DNA of 63,232 nucleotides. Origin: Sulfuritalea sp. (GTDB lineage: Bacteria > Pseudomonadota > Gammaproteobacteria > Burkholderiales > Rhodocyclaceae). The notes beneath the pieces were generated by a model, which had not been told where the DNA came from, made no database searches, and was given only the letters and a program-made list of their open reading frames with translations. Below are positions 29,303 to 37,704 of this stretch, in pieces. The stretch is from positions 1 through 63,232 of the forward strand of contig JADJUP010000054.1 of assembly GCA_016716965.1 (NCBI GenBank), given 5' to 3'. The stretch's first letter is position 1; every line of letters begins with the position of its first letter. A program made the translations under genes and the position numbers.

Positions 29303-30244
29303 CTAGCCCGCCGCCTCGACGCGGTCGCGGCCGTTGTCCTTGGCGCGGCGCAATGCCGCCTCGGTGCGCGCCAGCAGCAGGTCCAGGGTTTCCCCCGGCT
29401 GCATCTGGCCGACACCGCAACTGAGGGTGACGCCCTCGCCGGTCTTGAGGCCGCTGCCGATGGCGACCAATTCGCGCAGGCGCTCGGCGATCGGCACCGC
29501 CTCGTCCAGCGCGGAATATGGCAGCAGGATGAGGAAGGCCTCGCCGCCGTAACGACCGATCAGGTCCTGCGCGCGCAGCCCGTCGGCCAGGCGCCGGGCC
29601 ATGCGCTTCAACACCGCGTCGCCGGAAAGGTAGCCGAAGCGCTCGTTGAAATGCCGGAAATGGTCGATGTCGGCGACTACCAGGCAGACCGGTTCGCCAT
29701 CCTGCTCGCAGCGCGCCATGGCGCGCGGAAAGGCGCCGAGCAGCCAGTGCCGGTTGTGGATTCCGGTCAGCGCATCGACGCTGGCCGTGTCCTCGAATTC
29801 CAGGCTGCGCGCCTGCAGCGCCACCAGCGCCCGGTTGCTGTCGCGCATGCGGCCGGAAATTATCGCCAGCAGGTTGCGCGCGACATCGTGCGAGCAATCC
29901 ACCAGCGACCAGAGCACGTCGTGGGGAATCGCCAGCAGCGTGCTGTCGCGCGCTGCGAGCACCAGCGCGGAGGCCACCTGGCCGTCGAGCAGCGACATTT
30001 CGCCGACGCATTCGCCGGGGCCGAGCACGGCCTGCGGTGGCAGGTTGCGGTCGCTAAGGTAGACGCGCAGTTCGCCGTCGAGCAGCAGGTAGAGGTGGCT
30101 GTTGGCGACACCTGGTTCGAGCAGGTGCTCGCCGCGCTCCAGCGCCCTCTCCGCGCAACGCTCGAACAGGTACTCGACGCTTTCGAGCCCGACCTTGGCG
30201 AACAGTTGCGTGTGTTGCAGTTGCTGCCGTTTCAGGTCATCCAT
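29303..30244 (-). CDS. Cyclic-nucleotide-binding domain GGDEF protein
   Basis: 313 aa, soluble. Residues 1-125 form a CRP-like cNMP-binding domain (YLLLDGELRVYLSD, GPGECVGEMSLLDGQVASAL). Residues 145-305 form a GGDEF domain (DALTGIHNRHWLLGAF, LVVADIDHFRHFNERFGYLS, RYGGEAFLILLP). The signature reads GGEAF instead of GG(D/E)EF: the fourth position, normally Glu, is Ala. Diguanylate cyclase activity may therefore be lost or weak. ATG 30244 is chosen because MDDLKRQQL is preceded by AAGGG; the longer start lacks a site. Convergent with tldD. Confidence 0.87.
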   Translation of the reverse strand: MDDLKRQQLQHTQLFAKVGLESVEYLFERCAERALERGEHLLEPGVANSHLYLLLDGELRVYLSDRNLPPQAVLGPGECVGEMSLLDGQVASALVLAARDSTLLAIPHDVLWSLVDCSHDVARNLLAIISGRMRDSNRALVALQARSLEFEDTASVDALTGIHNRHWLLGAFPRAMARCEQDGEPVCLVVADIDHFRHFNERFGYLSGDAVLKRMARRLADGLRAQDLIGRYGGEAFLILLPYSALDEAVPIAERLRELVAIGSGLKTGEGVTLSCGVGQMQPGETLDLLLARTEAALRRAKDNGRDRVEAAG

Positions 30245-30284
30245 CCGTGCCACCCTTGCCGTACGCGGGAAGGCCAATCATAGA

Positions 30285-31070
30285 TCACTTCGCCGGCGCG
30301 GACTTTTCGTCCCACGCGTAGCCCAGCGCGGCGACTTCGCGCCGCATCAGGTCCATCGCCGCAGGCACCTGCTCCGGCGCGCCGCGCACGCCGAGTTCGA
30401 TGTTGCGCCGGACCTCGGCCGAACCGAGGAAGGGCAGGCTGAACACCTTGAGCCCGGGGAATTCCGCCTCGATGCGAACCATGAGCGGCGTCAGCACGCT
30501 TTCCAGCCCTTCCCAGACCAGGATCGCCGCTTCGGCCGAGGGATTGCGGTTGAAGCGATCGGCATACTGGTGGTCGAGCACCCATTCGATCATCGGCCAG
30601 GCCATCTGCGGAAAGCCCGGCACGAAATGGTGGTCGCCGAAGGAGAATCCGGCGATGCGATTCACCGGGTTGGGGATGATGCGGCTGCCGGCCGGGAAGC
30701 GCCCCATGTCGAGCGCGAAGGCGGTCACCTCGCGCCCGATCTCGGCATAGCGCCCGCGAATCTCGCGCTCGGCATCCGGGTGCAGCTCCAGTTCGACGCC
30801 CGCGGCAGCGGCGGCGGACTGCCGGGTATGGTCGTCCGGCGTGTTGCCGATGCCGCCGCAACTGAAGACGATGTCGCCGCTGGCGAAGCTGCGGCGCAGG
30901 GTGTCCGCCAGCCGCACCCGGTCGTCGCCGGCATAGAGCGCCCAGGCCAGCGTGAGGCCGCGCGCGGCGAGGATCTCGACGATGCGCGCGAAGTGCTTGT
31001 CCTGGCGGCGGCCGAGGATGATCTCGTCGCCGATGATGATTGCGCCGATGCCTTTGCCTTGGCTTGTCAC
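30285..31070 (-). CDS. CinA-like molybdopterin-binding domain protein
   Basis: 261 aa. The N-terminal MoCF/MogA-like domain reads IGAIIIGDEIILGRRQDKH, then DIVFSCGGIGNTPDDHTRQS, the CinA N-terminal signature. It lacks the C-terminal nicotinamide-nucleotide amidohydrolase domain of full CinA, so it belongs to the short competence/damage-inducible protein A group. GTG start (31068-31070) overlaps the stop of the EI24 gene, implying translational coupling. The much longer open frame upstream is a shadow of EI24. Confidence 0.88.
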   Translation of the reverse strand: MTSQGKGIGAIIIGDEIILGRRQDKHFARIVEILAARGLTLAWALYAGDDRVRLADTLRRSFASGDIVFSCGGIGNTPDDHTRQSAAAAAGVELELHPDAEREIRGRYAEIGREVTAFALDMGRFPAGSRIIPNPVNRIAGFSFGDHHFVPGFPQMAWPMIEWVLDHQYADRFNRNPSAEAAILVWEGLESVLTPLMVRIEAEFPGLKVFSLPFLGSAEVRRNIELGVRGAPEQVPAAMDLMRREVAALGYAWDEKSAPAK

Positions 31071-31780
31071 AGCTCGATACCCCCGTTTTGGCGCTGGCGG
31101 CGCAGCGCCGCCAGGCCCAGATGGACGAAAACCAGCGCCGTGAAGGCCGGCACCAGCAGGTTGACCAAGGGCAGGTGCGCCGCCGCCGCGGTGGCCAGCC
31201 CTGCCGTGTAGAAACTGCGGCGGTGCGCGAGGGCCAGGCGGCGCATTTCGGTCGCCGTCGCGTGTTCGGCCAGCGCGTCGAAGCGGAAGGTGCGCTGGTT
31301 GAGCCAGGCGCCCCAGAGCAGCGGCAACACCAGCAGCATGCCGGGGATCAGCAACAGCGGCAGCATGACCACGCTGCCGAGGATGAATATGGCACCGGCG
31401 GCCAGGGTATTGATCAGGCTGCCCCAGAACACGTTCTCGCCGTGGCGGCCAAGTTCGGGATAGTCGCGCGCGGCGACCAGGCTGATCAGTCGCGGCAGGG
31501 CGAAGATCGCCACCAGCATGGTTGCCGTGATGTAGATCAGGGCTGCCAGCGCGGCCAGCATGAGAAACATGGCGGCCCAGCGCGCGACCCATTCCCAGCC
31601 GGTCCACGGCAATTGCGGCACGATGCGCGCCATCAGCATCTGACCTTCCGACCAGAAGGCATAACCTGCCGTCAGCCACAGGGCGAGCGAGGCCAGCGGC
31701 GGCCACAGCGCGTGCCACAGAATCTCGGTGCGACCTAGGTCGCGCAGCGAACGGGTAAAGGCAGCCAGCAGTTCCGTCAT
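31067..31780 (-). CDS. EI24 domain-containing membrane protein
   Basis: 237 aa with about five hydrophobic segments. Typical features include LPWTGWEWVARWAAMFLMLA, PELGRHGENVFWGSLINTL and LLWGAWLNQRTFRFDALAEH. The family includes CysZ, a sulfate permease, but most bacterial members lack a proven role. ATG 31780. Followed by the CinA-like gene with a GTGA overlap, and preceded at 23 bases by hrpA. Confidence 0.87.
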   Translation of the reverse strand: MTELLAAFTRSLRDLGRTEILWHALWPPLASLALWLTAGYAFWSEGQMLMARIVPQLPWTGWEWVARWAAMFLMLAALAALIYITATMLVAIFALPRLISLVAARDYPELGRHGENVFWGSLINTLAAGAIFILGSVVMLPLLLIPGMLLVLPLLWGAWLNQRTFRFDALAEHATATEMRRLALAHRRSFYTAGLATAAAAHLPLVNLLVPAFTALVFVHLGLAALRRQRQNGGIEL

Positions 31781-31802
31781 GTTGTGTCCTTGTCGCGTCG
31801 GA

Positions 31803-34800
31803 TCAACGCCGCTCCCGACTATCCCACATCTTCTGCAGGCGCTTGACGGAGACCGGCGACGAGGTCTTGAGTTCCTGGGCGAACAGCGCGACGCGCAGTT
31901 CTTCGAGCAGCCAGCGGAATTCGTCGAGGAAGCCATCCTGCTGCTGGCCGGACTTCTGCATGGTGTTGCGCTCGCGCTCCCAGGGTTTGCCCAATGCCTG
32001 CCAGTCGGCCATCAGGCGCGCGTCGCGTGCCGGGTCGCTGCGCGCCTTGTCCAGGCGCAGGGCGATCGCCTTGAGGTAGCGCGGATAGTGCTGCAGGCGC
32101 TCGAAGGGCGTGGCGAGGATGAATTTCTTCGGCATCAGCTCGGCCAATTGTGCGGAGATGTCGGCGGCAGCCTGCGGAAAGGCCTTCTGCATGGACGCGA
32201 GCTTCTTCGCCAGCGCCGCGTACTCGGTGAGCACGGCCGCCACCAGGCGCAGGATCTCCTGCGCCACCAGCAGGATGCGCCCGCGCGCCGCCTCGCGCCG
32301 TGCGGCGAACGCCGACTCTTCGGCGGGCAGCGGGTCCATCAGGCAGGTGCGCTCCAGCGTCACCGCGACCAGTTGTTCACGGAGTTCCTTCTCGGTGCCC
32401 GCATTTGGCCCCATGGCGATGAACTGCAAGGCGAGTTCGCGCAGGCCCGGCAGCTTCTCGATGGCCTTGACCTGCGCCGCCAGTTGCAGCGCGAACAGGC
32501 GCGCGAGGCCCTTGCGGTGCTCGACGCGGGCCTTTTCCTCCGTGTCGAAGGCGGTGAGGCGCACGCTCTCGCCCAGGTCCACCAGCGCCGGAAAACCGAC
32601 CGTAGTGCCAGCGCCGACTTTCAGTTCCATGAGCTCGGGCAGGGGGCCGAAGGTCCATGCGGTGTAGCCCGGCGCATCGCTGGCGGCAGCCTCGTGGCTG
32701 ATTTCTGCGGCAGCGTAGGCCTGTTCGACGCGTCCGCGATACTCGGCGCGCAGTTCGCCGAGGTTGCGCGATATCGCCAGCGTGCCGCCATGCTCGTCGA
32801 CCAGGCGGAAATTCATGAACAGGTGGGGCCGCAGCTCGCCCGTGCGGAAGGCGTCGAGCGGCAGCTTCATGGCCAGGTGTTCCTCGGCGGCGCGGGTCAG
32901 GGCACGCACCAGCGGCTCGTCGAGGTCATGTTCGGCATCGCAGAAATTCGTCGCGAACTCGTCCAGCGGCTGCAAGCGGTGGCGATACTTCTGCTGCACC
33001 GTCTTCAGCAAGGCCACCACCTTTTCCTTGAGCAGGCCCGGCACCAGCCATTCGCAACGGTTGGCCGGCAACTGGTTGAGCGCCGCCAGCGGCAGGGTCA
33101 GCGTCACGCCGTCGTCGGCCGCGCCGGGGTCGTGGTGGTAGGCGAGCTTGTAGCCGCGGCTGCGATGCGCCAGCTCGGGCGGGAAGGCATCGGTGGTGAT
33201 GCCGGCCGCCTCGTGGCGCATCAGCTGCTCCTTTTCCAGGCAGAGCAGTTTGGGATCGGCGACTTCCGCCTCGCGCCGCCAGTGGTCGAAGGCGGCCAGG
33301 GTGATGATGCCCGCCGGAATCCTCGAGTCGTAGAACGCGTAAATCAATTCGTCATCGACCAGCACGTCGGGTCGGCGCGACTTGTGCTCCAGGGTTTCGA
33401 TCTCCTTCTTCAACTTCGCGTTGTGCTGGAAGAAGCGCCACTTGCGCGCCCAGTCCTCGCCGACCTGACCTTCGACCAGCGCCTCGCGGATCAGGATCTC
33501 GCGCGCCAGCTTCGGATCGCTCGGGCCGTAATGCACGCGCCGCTTGGCATGCAGCATCAGGCCGTGCAGGGTGACGCGCTCCCAGGCCACGACCTGGCCC
33601 GGCCCCTTCTCCCAGTGCGGCTCGTAGACATGCCTGCGGATCAGGTGGGCGCCGACCTGCTCCAGCCATTCCGGCTCGATCCGGGCGATGCAGCGCGCGA
33701 ACAGGCGCGAAGTCTCGACCAGTTCGGCGGCGACGATCCAGCGTCCGGCCTTTTTCAGCAAGCTGGAACCCGGATGGATGTAGAAGCGGATGCCGCGCGC
33801 GCCGAGGTAGTTTTTGTCTTCCTCGCTGATCAGGCCGATGTGGCCGAGCAGGCCGGTCAGCAGGGCCTTGTGGATTGCCTCGTAGCTGGCCGGCAGCTGG
33901 TTCTCCTTCCAGCCATGCTCGTGGCACAGCGTCATCAGCTGGCCATGCACGTCGCGCCACTCGCGCAGGCGCAGCCACGAAATGAAATTGTGGCGGCACC
34001 ACTGGCGCTGCTTGTTGCTGGTCTCGTGCTTCCAGACCTCGTCGGCCGCGGTCCACAGCTTCAGGTAGGAGAGGAACTCGGACTTCTCGTCCTTCCATTT
34101 GGCATGGGCCTGGTCGGCCGAGCCGGCCGCCTCGGCAGGCCTGTCGCGCGGGTCCTGGGTGCCGAGCGCAGAGGCGATGATCAGCACCTCGCGCAGGCAG
34201 CCGTGTTCGCGCGCGGCGAGGATCATGCGGCCGATCTTGGGATCGAGGGGAAGCTTGGCCAGCTCGCGTCCGACCGGGGTCAGCTCCTTGCTGGCCTCGT
34301 CCAGCGCGCCGAGTTCGGCGAGCAGGTTATAGCCATCGGCGATCATGCGCGGCGCCGGCGCTTCGAGGAAGGGGAAGTCCTCGACGTCGCCAAGGTGCAA
34401 GGACTTCATGCGCAGGATCACGCCGGCCAGGCTGGAGCGCAGGATCTCCGGTTCGGTATAGGCCGGGCGCTTGTTGAAATCTTCCTCGTCATAGAGCTTG
34501 AAGCAGATGCCGGCGGAAACGCGGCCGCAGCGACCGGCGCGCTGGCTGGCCGCCGCGCGCGAGATCGGCTCGACCTGCAGCTGCTCGACCTTGTTGCGAT
34601 GCGAATAGCGCTTGACCCGCGCCAGGCCCGAATCGATCACGTAGCGGATGCCCGGCACGGTGAGCGAGGTCTCGGCGACGTTGGTCGCCAGCACCACGCG
34701 CCGGCCCTGGTGCGCGGCGAACACACGACCCTGCTCGACGGCGGTCTGGCGCGCGAACAGCGGCAGGACCTCCAGCCCCGGAGGATGGTGCTTCCTCAGC

Positions 34801-35549
34801 GCCTCGGCCGCCTCGCGGATTTCGCGTTCGCCGGGCAGGAACACCAGTACGTCGCCCGGCCCCTCGCGATGGGCCTCGTCGACGGCCGTGACGATGGCAT
34901 CGTTGAGGTCGCCGTCCTTCTTTTCCTGCCACGGCCGGAACCGCGTCTCGATAGGGAACAGGCGCCCCGAGACCTCGATCACCGGGGCCCCTTCAAAATG
35001 CTTCGAAAATCGCTCGGCATCCAGCGTCGCCGACGTGACGATGACCTTCAGGTCGCGCCGCTTCGGCAGCAGCTGCTTGAGGTAGCCGAGCAGGAAATCG
35101 ATGTTGAGGCTGCGCTCGTGCGCCTCGTCGATCAGGATCGTGTCGTACTGGCGCAGCAGCGGATCGGTCTGCGTCTCGGCGAGCAGGATGCCGTCGGTCA
35201 TCAGCTTGATGTAGGAGGCCGGCGTCACCTTGTCGGTGAAGCGGATCTTGAAGCCGACGTGGCGGCCCAGTTCCGACTTGAGCTCCTGCGAAATCCGCGT
35301 CGCCGTGGCGCGCGCGGCGATGCGCCGCGGCTGGGTGTGGCCGATCAGGCCATTGAGGCCGCGGCCGATCTCGAGGCAGATCTTCGGCAGTTGCGTGGTC
35401 TTGCCCGAGCCGGTCTCGCCGCAGATCACCACCACCTGGTGCCTGAGTATCGTCTCGCCGATCTCGGCGCGCAGCACATTGACCGGCAGCGCCTCGTCAT
35501 AGGTCAGCGCCGGCCGCGCCGCCCGTCGCGCCTCGGGGTCGAATTTCAC
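31803..35549 (-). CDS. hrpA: ATP-dependent RNA helicase HrpA
   Basis: DEAH-box helicase involved in mRNA processing and ribosome rescue. 1248 aa. Walker A GETGSGKTTQLP, motif II DEAH in ILIDEAHERSLN, SATLDAERFS (motif III), and TNVAETSLTVPGI with QRAGRCGRVSAG (motifs V, VI). An HA2/OB region and the long C-terminal DUF3418 follow. Element copy 8 encodes LKVGAGTTVGF near residue 980. The start is GTG 35549, immediately preceded by a run of 13 C on the coding strand and no Shine-Dalgarno; relatives usually have a longer N-terminus. It lies 21 bases after a GNAT toxin gene. Confidence 0.93.
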   Translation of the reverse strand: MKFDPEARRAARPALTYDEALPVNVLRAEIGETILRHQVVVICGETGSGKTTQLPKICLEIGRGLNGLIGHTQPRRIAARATATRISQELKSELGRHVGFKIRFTDKVTPASYIKLMTDGILLAETQTDPLLRQYDTILIDEAHERSLNIDFLLGYLKQLLPKRRDLKVIVTSATLDAERFSKHFEGAPVIEVSGRLFPIETRFRPWQEKKDGDLNDAIVTAVDEAHREGPGDVLVFLPGEREIREAAEALRKHHPPGLEVLPLFARQTAVEQGRVFAAHQGRRVVLATNVAETSLTVPGIRYVIDSGLARVKRYSHRNKVEQLQVEPISRAAASQRAGRCGRVSAGICFKLYDEEDFNKRPAYTEPEILRSSLAGVILRMKSLHLGDVEDFPFLEAPAPRMIADGYNLLAELGALDEASKELTPVGRELAKLPLDPKIGRMILAAREHGCLREVLIIASALGTQDPRDRPAEAAGSADQAHAKWKDEKSEFLSYLKLWTAADEVWKHETSNKQRQWCRHNFISWLRLREWRDVHGQLMTLCHEHGWKENQLPASYEAIHKALLTGLLGHIGLISEEDKNYLGARGIRFYIHPGSSLLKKAGRWIVAAELVETSRLFARCIARIEPEWLEQVGAHLIRRHVYEPHWEKGPGQVVAWERVTLHGLMLHAKRRVHYGPSDPKLAREILIREALVEGQVGEDWARKWRFFQHNAKLKKEIETLEHKSRRPDVLVDDELIYAFYDSRIPAGIITLAAFDHWRREAEVADPKLLCLEKEQLMRHEAAGITTDAFPPELAHRSRGYKLAYHHDPGAADDGVTLTLPLAALNQLPANRCEWLVPGLLKEKVVALLKTVQQKYRHRLQPLDEFATNFCDAEHDLDEPLVRALTRAAEEHLAMKLPLDAFRTGELRPHLFMNFRLVDEHGGTLAISRNLGELRAEYRGRVEQAYAAAEISHEAAASDAPGYTAWTFGPLPELMELKVGAGTTVGFPALVDLGESVRLTAFDTEEKARVEHRKGLARLFALQLAAQVKAIEKLPGLRELALQFIAMGPNAGTEKELREQLVAVTLERTCLMDPLPAEESAFAARREAARGRILLVAQEILRLVAAVLTEYAALAKKLASMQKAFPQAAADISAQLAELMPKKFILATPFERLQHYPRYLKAIALRLDKARSDPARDARLMADWQALGKPWERERNTMQKSGQQQDGFLDEFRWLLEELRVALFAQELKTSSPVSVKRLQKMWDSRERR
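32598..32622 (-). repeat. KVGAG element, copy 8 (inside hrpA, sense)
   Basis: Minus strand GAAAGTCGGCGCTGGC, AC, TACGGTC; read as LKVGAGTTV. Confidence 0.82.
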
Positions 35550-35562
35550 GGGGGGGGGGGGG
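35550..35562. repeat. Homopolymer of 13 C/G directly before the hrpA start
   Basis: Thirteen consecutive G on the plus strand (C on the hrpA coding strand) touch the GTG start codon. No other mononucleotide run of this length exists in the window. It could be a slippery phase-variable tract or an assembly artefact. Confidence 0.8.
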
Positions 35563-35570
35563 TTGGTCCG

Positions 35571-36074
35571 TTACGGCGCTTCGCTGACCAAGCGGCGAAT
35601 CACCGACATCATCAAGAACATGGTCAAGCCGTCATCCGAAAATGGCTGGAAACCATAGCGACCATAGAACGCCGCCGCCTTTGGATGCTTGGCATCGACG
35701 ACCACGGCATGCAGGCCGATGCGTTCGGCCATGGTGGCGGAAAGTCGCAAGGCATGATCCAGCAGGGCGGCTCCGATTCCAGCCCCCTGCGCACTCACGG
35801 CTACAGCCAGGCGGCCGATACGGGCTACAGGTACGGGGTAACGCGGCAGATGCAGGCCAGGCGGCCAATTGCGGAAATCTATGGCACCCGTGCTGATGGC
35901 GTGGAAACCGAGGATTTGCACTCCGTCATCGGCGACGGCCACATAGGTTCGACTGAAATCGCGCTCCGCTTGCTGGCGCGCATAGCGCTTCAGGAACTCA
36001 TTGAGCGCAGGCTCGCCACAATCGAACTCGTCGCGCCGATGCCTGGCAGTCAGTAGTTCGATCCGGGCCGGCAT
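35571..36074 (-). CDS. GNAT-family toxin of a type II toxin-antitoxin pair
   Basis: 167 aa N-acetyltransferase. The C-terminal acetyl-CoA site reads VAVSAQGAGIGAALLDHALR, and YGFQPF marks the end of the fold. In TacT/AtaT-like toxins this domain acetylates aminoacyl-tRNA and stops translation. Upstream, TGA of the DUF1778 antitoxin is followed at once by this ATG. The arrangement antitoxin-then-GNAT is the standard one. The active Tyr is plausibly in YGRYGFQPF. Confidence 0.87.
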   Translation of the reverse strand: MPARIELLTARHRRDEFDCGEPALNEFLKRYARQQAERDFSRTYVAVADDGVQILGFHAISTGAIDFRNWPPGLHLPRYPVPVARIGRLAVAVSAQGAGIGAALLDHALRLSATMAERIGLHAVVVDAKHPKAAAFYGRYGFQPFSDDGLTMFLMMSVIRRLVSEAP

Positions 36075-36344
36075 TCAGCGCCGCGCCATTAAACGACGCA
36101 GCGCCTCGGTCGGCTCGGGCGGATTCTCCAGTGCGGCGAGGAAAACGTCCCGGTCCCGGTTGGAAAGGGTGATCGTCTCATGCTGCGCAAGCAGCCGCTG
36201 CGCCGCCTCGTAGGCGTTCTGCAACATGAAGCCGGACACGGTGGTGCCCATCAGCGCAGCAGCGCGTTCGATCAGCGCCTTGGCTTCCGGACTGGTGCGC
36301 AGGTTGATGCGGGCGGATTCAGGAGCGTGGGTGGCGGCGGACAT
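36075..36344 (-). CDS. DUF1778 antitoxin (TacA-like)
   Basis: 89 aa. An N-terminal ribbon-helix-helix-type region (ARINLRTSPEAKALIERAAA, LMGTTVSGFMLQNAYEAAQR) would bind DNA and repress the operon. The C-terminal tail (SNRDRDVFLAALENPPEPTE) wraps the GNAT toxin in known complexes. ATG 36344 has GAGG about 9 bases upstream; the earlier ATG at 36371 is a poorer match. Directly abuts the toxin gene (TGAATG). Confidence 0.9.
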   Translation of the reverse strand: MSAATHAPESARINLRTSPEAKALIERAAALMGTTVSGFMLQNAYEAAQRLLAQHETITLSNRDRDVFLAALENPPEPTEALRRLMARR

Positions 36345-36811
36345 GGCGAAAACCTCAGATTTGTGCAACAAGGATATTGTACGTCAGATTGCCACACACT
36401 TTGCGTGTGGGGTCCCCCCCTAGCCCCCGCAAACTGCACCGGGGCAACACCCTCGGCCCGAGCCAGCGCCATGATCACTTCGCGCGCCACCTTGCGTTGC
36501 GGCACAGGCAGCTTGAGAAACAGCTCGAAGATTTCCCTCTCCTGGTAGCCGATTCCCTCGTCCCAGCGCTTGCGACGCTCGCGCACGGCTTTTGGGACCT
36601 CCTCGCCGTAGCGCAGTATTGCCGGTTCGACGCCCAGCCATTGAGCAAGACAGAGCAGACGATCATGGGTGGGCATCGTCTCACCGCGCAGCCACAGCCG
36701 CGCCGCATGCAGGGTGATCGGCTTGCCCCAGTAGCGTTGATTGAATTCGCGCTCACAGGGGCGGCGAGCCGCGTTAGGCGCGGCGCTGCGAGACTCGACT
36801 TTGGCGTTCAT
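36272..36811 (-). CDS. XRE-like helix-turn-helix regulator
   Basis: Up to 179 aa, of which the first about 130 look real. EFNQRYWGKPITLHAARLWL then RGETMPTHDRLLCLAQWLGV is a Cro/CI-like DNA-binding domain. The last about 49 residues are low-complexity and overlap the start of the antitoxin gene. An alternative frame stops at TAG 36420-36422, beside G-runs at 36414-36427, so the natural end is probably about 36415. Start ATG 36811 lies 18 bases from a perfect palindrome (36830-36844), a likely autoregulatory operator. Whether it belongs to the toxin-antitoxin unit is unknown. Confidence 0.75.
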   Translation of the reverse strand: MNAKVESRSAAPNAARRPCEREFNQRYWGKPITLHAARLWLRGETMPTHDRLLCLAQWLGVEPAILRYGEEVPKAVRERRKRWDEGIGYQEREIFELFLKLPVPQRKVAREVIMALARAEGVAPVQFAGARGGPHTQSVWQSDVQYPCCTNLRFSPCPPPPTLLNPPASTCAPVRKPRR

Positions 36812-36829
36812 GCCATACTCGTCCGCGTA

Positions 36830-36844
36830 ATTACCACTGGTAAT
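36830..36844. promoter_or_regulatory. Palindromic operator candidate
   Basis: ATTACCA, C, TGGTAAT is a perfect 7-bp inverted repeat with a one-base centre. It lies between the divergent XRE-like and DUF2156 genes in a locally AT-rich stretch. Its size fits a Cro/CI-type operator. Confidence 0.7.
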
Positions 36845-36885
36845 ATGCTTATCTTTAGTCGAGTTTCCTAATTTCCCGTCAACGC

Positions 36886-37704
36886 GTGATCCCCACTTTC
36901 CCCGAATTCAAGTCGCTGGAATCCACTGATCGCGAAGCTGTCGAGTCGGTGGTCCATACCTTCCCGCCCAACTCGGATCTTAATTTCACCAACCTGTACG
37001 CCTGGGACGCACGGGTCTCGTCCCTGCACGGCAATCTGGCGGTCCAATTCACCGAGTACGACGTCGGCGACGGTCCCTTCTTCAGCTTCATTGGCTCTCA
37101 TTACCCAGTGAATTCGGCTTTGCAGTTGCTCGAACTGGCCGAGGCGCAATACCGTTCCGCCCAACTGCGCCTCGTTCCCGAGAACGCGGCGCTGGAACTT
37201 GAGAAGGCCGGCGTCGCCCTGACGCCGGACGAGGCCGCGACTGACTACATGTTCGCCGTCGACCACATTGCCGGCATGCATGAATGGCCCCAGCACAGTG
37301 TCCGGCGCCGCATCCGGCAGTTTGCAGCCCGCCATCCAGAGTACACGGTACGCCATGCGCTGTTGCCTGACATCGACGTCGACGAATTCCGCTTGTTCGC
37401 TGTGGGCACCGGGCTACGCTCACCGCACAGTCACGAGCACCGTGCCTTTGACGTTTCCTGCGTCAGCCGATCCCGTCGAAACCTGGGCTCTATGTCGCGC
37501 CGCCTGATCGGCTTTTCGCGCTGCCGCGGCGCCACTCCTTCTCAAGCGACACGCTTTCATGGCGGGCGCTCTACTGGGAGGAAGCATAGGTGCGGGGGCG
37601 GGTGCGTGGGCGTCAAGAAACAGCTGCAAGATTGCACCAACCTGGTTCCGCGGTCGTCGCCCTGCTCTGGGCGATGTGCAATCACATCGACAAGATCGTT
37701 CTGA
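36886..37704 (+). pseudogene. DUF2156 (LPG synthetase C-terminal-like) protein, truncated
   Basis: The first about 175 residues match DUF2156: IPTFPEFKSLESTDREAVES, PPNSDLNFTNLYAWD, DGPFFSFIGSHYPVN, QHSVRRRIRQFAARHPEY. The family has two GNAT-like halves and about 300 residues; relatives transfer amino-acyl groups to lipids or remain uncharacterised. After about 37430 the frame stays open to 37704, but the sequence (Arg/Ser/Gly-rich) no longer resembles the family. The C-terminal, substrate-binding half is therefore missing. GTG start 36886. Divergent from the XRE-like gene across the palindrome. Confidence 0.65.

Noticed and set aside
30286..30308. Possible element copy at the end of the CinA-like gene (CGCCGGCGCGGACTTTT)
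   Set aside because: Extra G in the core and no CGCCGT arm; fewer matches than the two weak copies accepted.
31728..36056. Open frame of 1442 codons on the plus strand
   Set aside because: Antisense shadow of hrpA and the GNAT gene; composition bias only. The real helicase motifs are on the minus strand.
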